Of a stretch of DNA of 64,000 bases, positions 59,798 through 64,000 are shown piece after piece. The DNA comes from Bradyrhizobium diversitatis. GTDB taxonomy: Bacteria; Pseudomonadota; Alphaproteobacteria; Rhizobiales; Xanthobacteraceae. The position numbers were made by a program, and so were the translations under genes. The notes below the pieces were generated by a model that saw nothing but the letters and a program-made list of their open reading frames with translations, did no database searches and was not told where the DNA came from. The first letter of the stretch is position 1, and every line of letters starts with the position of its first letter. The stretch is from contig NZ_JACEGD010000028.1 in NCBI RefSeq assembly GCF_016031635.1, positions 32,729 to 96,728 on the forward strand. Direction: 5' to 3'.

Positions 59798-60679
59798 TCA
59801 GCGCGTCCGCATGCCTGCCTCGTCCTCCCGGCCAAACCGCTCGACCAGAAAATCGATGAACAGCCGCACCTTCACCGACAGATGCCGCGTCGGCGGATAG
59901 ACGGCGTACAGCGCGAGTGGCGGCGCAGAATAGTCCTGGAGCACGACGCGCAGCTCGCCTTTCCGCACGGCATCTGCGGCGATGAATTCGGGGAGCAGCG
60001 CGAGCCCCCTGCCCTTGATGGCGACGTCGCGCAACACCTCGGCATTGTTGACGCAGAGCGACCAGGCCGGCTGGATCCAGTGATCGCCATCGCTGCCTGA
60101 GAGCTTCCACTGGTTGCCGGTCAGCAGGAAGCCGTAGGTCAGCGAAGTGTGCCCGCGCAGATCCTGCGGATGTCTAGGCGTGCCGTGGCGCGCAAGGTAG
60201 TCCGGCGAAGCGCACACCATGCGCGCCACCGGCATGATCTTGCGCGCGATCAGGCTGGAGGATTCCAGCTCCGCGATCCGCAAGGTCACGTCGAAACCGT
60301 CCTGCACGGGATCGAGCAGATCGTCGCTGAGCACGATCTGGAGCTGAAGCTCGCCATGGCGCGCCATGAAATCGGCGAGCACCGGTCCGAGCCGCATCGT
60401 GCCGAACGACATCGGCGCGTTCACCCGCAACAGGCCGCGCGGCACCGACTGCGCCTGCGTCACCGCCTGGTCGGCCGCCTCGATCTCCGAGAGGATCACG
60501 ACGGCGCGCTCGAAATAGCGCTGGCCGTTCTCGGTCGGGCTGGCGTGCCGCGTGGTCCGGTTCAACAGCTGGACCCCGAGGCTCTCCTCGAGGTCGGCGA
60601 TGTATTTGCTGATCGCTGAGCGCGACAGCCGCAGTTGCCGGCCAGCCTCGGCAAAGCTCCCGCTTTCGACCACCTTCAC
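59798..60679 (-). CDS. LysR-family transcriptional regulator (5' end frameshifted)
   Basis: From a GTG at 60679 the frame encodes 293 residues beginning VKVVESGSFAEAGRQL. It has the LysR helix-turn-helix (RLSRSAISKYIADLEESLGVQLL) and a substrate-binding domain from about residue 80. LysR proteins usually have some ten more residues before this point. The missing piece is present in another frame: a TTG at 60708 gives DKLGSLR, and inserting one base after CTCCGG would continue as AFVKVVESGSF. So a single-base deletion near 60685 is likely. The protein from the GTG lacks the first turn of the HTH domain and may be impaired. It is divergent from the dioxygenase gene, its probable target. Confidence 0.8.
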   Translation of the reverse strand: MKVVESGSFAEAGRQLRLSRSAISKYIADLEESLGVQLLNRTTRHASPTENGQRYFERAVVILSEIEAADQAVTQAQSVPRGLLRVNAPMSFGTMRLGPVLADFMARHGELQLQIVLSDDLLDPVQDGFDVTLRIAELESSSLIARKIMPVARMVCASPDYLARHGTPRHPQDLRGHTSLTYGFLLTGNQWKLSGSDGDHWIQPAWSLCVNNAEVLRDVAIKGRGLALLPEFIAADAVRKGELRVVLQDYSAPPLALYAVYPPTRHLSVKVRLFIDFLVERFGREDEAGMRTR

Positions 60680-60723
60680 GAAAGCCGGAGGCTGCCGAGC
60701 TTATCCAAGGGTTCGCCCCGGCG

Positions 60724-60775
60724 ATTGTTTCCAAATCATAGACATAGCCGTCATAATCGCATGGATTGTCTCCAA
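60724..60775. promoter_or_regulatory. Direct repeats in the LysR/dioxygenase intergenic region
   Basis: ATTGTTTCCAA (60724-60734) and ATTGTCTCCAA (60765-60775) match at 10 of 11 positions and are 41 bases apart, about four DNA turns. They lie between the divergent LysR and dioxygenase genes, where a LysR tetramer would bind. This is an inference from position; no T-N11-A palindrome was firmly identified. Confidence 0.3.
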
Positions 60776-60837
60776 TCCAAAGCAGAACAATATTTCCGGC
60801 CAGAGCAAGCCCGCTCCCCAAATCTTGGAGGACGACA

Positions 60838-61776
60838 ATGTCTGGACTGCACCATGTCACCGCGATCGCCGGCGATCCCATCAGGAATTTCGGCTTCTAC
60901 ACCCGGGATCTCGGCCTGCGCTTCGTCAAGAAGACGGTCAATTTCGACGATCCCGGCACCTATCACTTCTACTACGGCGACGAGACCGGCCGCCCCGGCA
61001 CCATCCTGACCTTCTTCCCCTGGGCGGGCGTCTCGGCCGGACGCCGCGGCGTCGGCGAAACCCATCAGACCGCCTTCCGCGTGCCGCAGCGCTCGCTCGG
61101 CTACTGGACGCAGCGTTTCACCGAGAAGGGCATCGCGTATGAAGCGTTGGAGAAGCGCTTCGGTGAATCCGTGTTGCCGTTCACTGATCCGGATGGCATG
61201 GCCCTGGCGCTGGTCGGCATCCCCGGCGCAGAGAACGAGCCCGGCTGGAGCAACGGCGACGTGCCGGCCGAGCACGCGATCCGAGGCTTCCACGGCGTGA
61301 CCTTGCTGCTGGACAGCGCGGCGAAGACGGCCGCCGTCCTCACCGACGTGTTCGGCTTCAAGGAGACCGGACGCGAAGGCTCGGTGATCCGCTTCGAGGC
61401 TTCAGGCGATGCCGAAGGCAGCGTCGTCGATATCTACGAGGCCAAGGGCTTCTTGCGCGGGCACCAGGGCGGCGGCTCGGTGCATCACATCGCCTTTCGC
61501 GCGGCTGACGATGCCGAACAAGGCAAGATGGCGCAGAAGCTCGTCAGCAATCACGGCCTGCACCCGACCGAGCAGCGGGACCGCAACTACTTCCGGTCGA
61601 TCTACTTCCGCGAGCCCGGCGGCGTGCTGTTCGAGATCGCGACCGACATCCCCGGCTTCGCCGTCGACGAGCCCGTCGCGACGCTGGGGCGTGAGCTGAA
61701 GCTGCCTGTTTTCCTCGAACAGCATCGCAAGCAGATCGAGGACGTGTTGCCGAGCCTGGAAGAGAGCGTGTCATGA
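60838..61776 (+). CDS. Ring-cleaving dioxygenase of the glyoxalase family (MhqO-like)
   Basis: This 312-residue protein has two vicinal-oxygen-chelate halves. It begins SGLHHVTAIAGDP with a metal-ligand histidine. GFYTRDLGLRFVKKTVNFDDP near 18-38 is typical, and the second half has HGVTLLLDS near 147, VHHIAFRAADD near 216 and FREPGGVLFEIATD near 258. Members cleave or detoxify quinols; MhqO of Bacillus is the best-known. A GGAGGA site precedes the ATG. It is coupled by a 4-base overlap to an MhqD-like hydrolase gene, the same pairing as in the Bacillus mhqNOD locus. Confidence 0.87.
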   Translation: MSGLHHVTAIAGDPIRNFGFYTRDLGLRFVKKTVNFDDPGTYHFYYGDETGRPGTILTFFPWAGVSAGRRGVGETHQTAFRVPQRSLGYWTQRFTEKGIAYEALEKRFGESVLPFTDPDGMALALVGIPGAENEPGWSNGDVPAEHAIRGFHGVTLLLDSAAKTAAVLTDVFGFKETGREGSVIRFEASGDAEGSVVDIYEAKGFLRGHQGGGSVHHIAFRAADDAEQGKMAQKLVSNHGLHPTEQRDRNYFRSIYFREPGGVLFEIATDIPGFAVDEPVATLGRELKLPVFLEQHRKQIEDVLPSLEESVS

Positions 61777-62399
61777 CCGAGAGTAGCTTCATTCATCGTT
61801 TCGAGCCCGCACGCGATGCGGGCTCCCCACCGCTGCTGCTGCTGCACGGCACCGGCGGCGACGAAAACGATCTGCTCGGGCTCGGCAAGATGATCTCGCC
61901 CGGCGCCGCCCTGCTCTCGCCGCGCGGCCGCGTGCTCGAGCATGGCATGCCGCGCTTCTTCCGTCGCCTCGCCGAGGGCGTGTTCGACGAGGACGACGTC
62001 CGCCGTCGCGCGCACGAGCTCGGCGACTTCGTCGCGGAGGCGCAGAAGCAATACGGCCTCGCCGCGCCGATCGCGGTCGGCTTCTCCAACGGCGCCAATA
62101 TCGCGGCGGCGCTGTTGCTGCTGAAGCCGAAGGCGCTTGCGGGCGCGATCCTGCTGCGCGCCATGGTGCCGCTGTCGGATCCGCCGAACGCCGACCTTGC
62201 AGGCAAGCCGGTTCTGCTGCTCTCCGGGCAGGCGGATCCGATCGTGCCGGCGAGCAATTCCGCAAGGCTCGCAGCGCTGCTGTCGGAAGCGGGCGCGCGC
62301 GTAACCCACAAGGTCCTGCCGGCAGGCCATCAATTGTCGCAGGCCGACCTGTCGCTGGCCTGCGACTGGATCGGCAAGGTCTCGGCGGAAGCGGCATGA
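61773..62399 (+). CDS. Alpha/beta hydrolase (MhqD / phospholipase-carboxylesterase type)
   Basis: This 208-residue hydrolase has the oxyanion region LLLLHGTGGDENDL at residues 21-34, the nucleophile Ser in VGFSNGANIA near 110, the acid Asp in SGQADPIVP near 150 and the catalytic His in PAGHQLS near 190. This gives a complete Ser-Asp-His triad. The size and motifs fit the YpfH/MhqD carboxylesterase group. The start overlaps the dioxygenase stop (ATGA), so the two are made together, probably in response to quinone-like or electrophilic compounds. A strong hairpin follows. Confidence 0.86.
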   Translation: MTESSFIHRFEPARDAGSPPLLLLHGTGGDENDLLGLGKMISPGAALLSPRGRVLEHGMPRFFRRLAEGVFDEDDVRRRAHELGDFVAEAQKQYGLAAPIAVGFSNGANIAAALLLLKPKALAGAILLRAMVPLSDPPNADLAGKPVLLLSGQADPIVPASNSARLAALLSEAGARVTHKVLPAGHQLSQADLSLACDWIGKVSAEAA

Positions 62400-62404
62400 T
62401 GTAG

Positions 62405-62438
62405 AAGCGGCGCAACGTTCACGAACGGTGCGCCGCTT
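62405..62438. terminator. Bidirectional hairpin terminator between convergent genes
   Basis: AAGCGGCGCA (62405-62414) and TGCGCCGCTT (62429-62438) are perfect 10-bp arms. Five further internal pairs (CGTTC with GAACG) follow after one mismatch, leaving a 2-base loop. The hairpin lies six bases after the hydrolase stop and ten bases after the end of the EamA transporter gene on the other strand. A short T-run follows on the plus strand. Confidence 0.7.
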
Positions 62439-62447
62439 TCATCGGCT

Positions 62448-63419
62448 TCACGGTCCCCTCCGAGGTCCGTGCTCGGGCCATAGCGACAGGCCAAGCGCCG
62501 TCACCAGAAACGCAGCGGCGACAATGTCCTGCGCGGTCAGGCGCTCGCCGAGAACCGCCCGCGAGGCAGCCAGTCCGAAGAAAATCGAGCCGTAGGATGT
62601 CAATGCGACCACGATCGCCACATTGAGTACGCGAAGGGCCATGCTTTGCAGGAGCTGACCGGCGAGCGACAGCAGCAACACAAGTTCGACATCGAACCAC
62701 ACCACGGTTTGAACATCGAAGTGCTGAGCCGGAATGAGAACGGAATCCAGCCGTCCGGCAATGGCACCAAGCGCACCGAGCGCAATGCAGCCGAGGGCGC
62801 CGAACACGCCGACGACAAACAGTGCTGGATAGACCTTGTCGAGCTGACGAATGCCGAGCGTCAGGATCGCCCAAGCGAGGATGAAGGCGGCAATGAGAAG
62901 ATCGCCGGTCATCGTCGCGGCGCCAGAGGACCTGGACAGCGTCAGCGTCGCAGCACCCGTGATGCCGATGGCAATCGCGACTATCTTCAACACAGAGAGC
63001 CGCTCCCGCAGGAATATCGCCGCCAGCCCGGCGGCCAGCGGTGGAAAGAGACTAAGCAGCAATACGGCATGCGATGCACTGGTGGCGTGTGCGCCGAGCG
63101 CGGATAGCGCGTTGGTGCCCGGTCCGTAAGCGATGCCACAAAACAGGAAAAGCGCCGCACTCCTGATCGTCAGCGGGGGACATCGCCGTGGCCTGGTGGC
63201 GACGGCGAGCAGCAGGAACAGTGGCAGCGACCACACGCCGCGCGCAACGAAAAGACCGACGGCGTCAAAACCGGCGGCAGCCTTGGGCGCATAAAGTATC
63301 TTCGATGCTACGGCGTTGACGCCAAAGAACACCGCCGAGACCAGGGCCGCGCCCACGGCGAGAGGTCGGCTTCCCCGATTGGCGCCCGGGCTTGCTGAAG
63401 GATCTGGAGCCTGCTCCAT
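62448..63419 (-). CDS. EamA/DMT-family transporter
   Basis: This 323-residue inner-membrane protein has about ten hydrophobic segments arranged as two EamA repeats. The first repeat starts near residue 20 (VGAALVSAVFFGVNAVASKIL) and the second near 170 (LLIAAFILAWAILTLGIRQL). The LLSLFPPLAAGLAAIFLRERLS stretch near 120-140 (end of first repeat) and ILGERLTAQ-like VLGERLTAQDIV near 295 mark the repeat ends. The family exports amino acids, nucleosides or drugs; no substrate can be assigned. The ATG at 63419 is the first start before the membrane part. Confidence 0.83.
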   Translation of the reverse strand: MEQAPDPSASPGANRGSRPLAVGAALVSAVFFGVNAVASKILYAPKAAAGFDAVGLFVARGVWSLPLFLLLAVATRPRRCPPLTIRSAALFLFCGIAYGPGTNALSALGAHATSASHAVLLLSLFPPLAAGLAAIFLRERLSVLKIVAIAIGITGAATLTLSRSSGAATMTGDLLIAAFILAWAILTLGIRQLDKVYPALFVVGVFGALGCIALGALGAIAGRLDSVLIPAQHFDVQTVVWFDVELVLLLSLAGQLLQSMALRVLNVAIVVALTSYGSIFFGLAASRAVLGERLTAQDIVAAAFLVTALGLSLWPEHGPRRGP

Positions 63420-63510
63420 GGTATTGAAAGAACTCGATCTGGATCCTGACGATGGTTCATCGGCAGCTCCTCGATCTTTGAGAGCTGCTGCTGCCGCACA
63501 ACGGAATCCG

Positions 63511-63705
63511 TCATCGCCGGACGGGCTTCACTCCGAGGGCGATCGAGTAAAGCTGGATTGGCCAATCGACGGCGTCCTTGCCCTGATTGAGACCCGGAGT
63601 CCGATTGAGCTGGGCGGCCGGCATCCACAACCTGCCTTCGTCGTCTATCCACATCGCATCCACCCATGCCAGGCGCGGATCGGCAATCAACGTCGATACC
63701 TTGCC
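63511..63705 (-). pseudogene. C-terminal remnant of a major-royal-jelly-protein-like (yellow family) gene
   Basis: The frame ending at 63511 contains LIADPRLAWVDAMWIDDEG, then RLWMPAAQLNRTPGL and WPIQLYSIALGVKP. This is the usual end of bacterial MRJP/yellow-like beta-propeller proteins. About 60 residues are left. The family part stops where the insertion-sequence DNA begins, around 63705-63730, and the frame beyond it lacks family features. The gene was probably split by the neighbouring insertion sequence, with its 5' part beyond the far end of the element. Confidence 0.6.
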
Positions 63706-63709
63706 GATA

Positions 63710-64000
63710 TTGTTGCAAAAGTCAGTTGAGACGAGCCAGCAAGCGTGATTCCGTTGTGTTGACGCGAATCGCGACGAGGTCGATCCATGATGGGCCGTCT
63801 GAAGAGTGACCAAGGTCAACTGTTCTACGAGTTTCATCTCAGCGATGTAGTTCCCGAAGATCATCTGGTGCGGAAGATCGACACTGCTCTCGATCTATCC
63901 TGGCTTCGCAGCGAACTTGCTCCTCATTATTCGTCCATGGGTCGCCCGTCGATCGATCCGGAGCTGATGATCCGGATGTTGATCGTAGGGTATGTCTTCG
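63710..64000 (+). mobile_element. Left end of an IS1182-type insertion sequence (runs off the window)
   Basis: The element carries the transposase start at 63787 and interrupts the royal-jelly-like gene. The left boundary is placed between the last family residues of that gene and the transposase, near TTGTTGCAAAAGTC (about 63711-63724). The terminal inverted repeat and target duplication cannot be checked because the right end lies outside the window. Confidence 0.6.
63787..64000 (+). CDS. IS1182-type transposase, N-terminal part (3' partial)
   Basis: The frame from 63787 gives 71 residues to the window edge: MMGRLKSDQGQLFYEFHL, then VVPEDHLVRKIDTALDLSWL, then YSSMGRPSIDPELMIRMLIVGY. This is the DUF772-type N-terminal domain of IS5/IS1182-like transposases, in which the DxH-rich start and the GRPSIDPELMIRMLL-type helix are conserved. 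The DDE catalytic residues would lie further on. Two adjacent ATG codons (63787 and 63790) could serve as the start. Confidence 0.85.
   Translation, partial: MMGRLKSDQGQLFYEFHLSDVVPEDHLVRKIDTALDLSWLRSELAPHYSSMGRPSIDPELMIRMLIVGYVF

Noticed and set aside
59444..60100. Plus-strand open frame of 218 codons after the pilin remnant
   Set aside because: It starts inside the pilin remnant in the wrong frame and runs antisense into the LysR gene.
1..64000. tRNA, rRNA, CRISPR arrays, prophage genes
   Set aside because: No cloverleaf-like sequence, ribosomal RNA segment, regularly spaced repeat array or phage structural gene was noticed on reading both strands.

Overview
The window is high-GC DNA from an alphaproteobacterium, most probably a Bradyrhizobium or close relative. 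The reasons are the base composition, the aerobic (cobG/cobN) cobalamin gene set, tightly overlapping ATGA/TGATG gene junctions, and short palindromic intergenic repeats of the kind common in that group. The genus is an inference from gene content, not a search result.

Layout. (1) 1-1053: the 3' part of a sugar-type periplasmic binding protein and a small YciI-family protein, followed by a terminator and a 41-bp inverted repeat. (2) 1482-28012: a long catabolic island, mostly on the minus strand. It holds two complete Dpp/Opp-type peptide ABC importers, a flavoprotein monooxygenase, an SDR, an epimerase-like enzyme, a cyclic-amide hydrolase of the D-hydantoinase type, a hydantoin racemase (plus strand), a flavin reductase, an N-carbamoyl-D-amino-acid hydrolase, an acyl-CoA ligase, a class III aminotransferase, HyuB and HyuA, and a MocR/GabR-type regulator. 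Together they look like import, ring opening, decarbamoylation and further conversion of a hydantoin- or dihydropyrimidine-like compound whose identity cannot be read from the sequence. (3) 28091-31414: a succinate-semialdehyde-type dehydrogenase, an AraC regulator and an O-methyltransferase-like protein. (4) 31451-35985: a siderophore-interacting flavoreductase, a PepSY membrane protein and a TonB-dependent receptor. The receptor and PepSY genes lie behind a cobalamin riboswitch.

(5) 36110-59185: a nearly complete aerobic cobalamin pathway. Minus-strand blocks are DUF1636-cobW-cobN-cobG-cobH-cobI-cobJ (behind a riboswitch), cobL-cobE-cobM-cobB-cobA, and a CbiM-like permease-cobF-cobT (behind another riboswitch). 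Plus-strand genes are cobC, cobK, cobO-cobQ and cobU-cobS-bluB; cobD and cbiB lie on the minus strand between cobQ and cobU. The chelatase subunits CobS/CobT and the cobalt reductase are not in the window. (6) 59186-64000: a doubly frameshifted Flp pilin remnant, a LysR regulator with a probable 1-base deletion near its start, a ring-cleaving dioxygenase/hydrolase pair resembling MhqO/MhqD, an EamA transporter, the tail of a royal-jelly-protein-like gene, and the start of an IS1182-type transposase that runs off the window.

Three cobalamin riboswitches are recognisable by their conserved core. No tRNA, rRNA or CRISPR array was seen.
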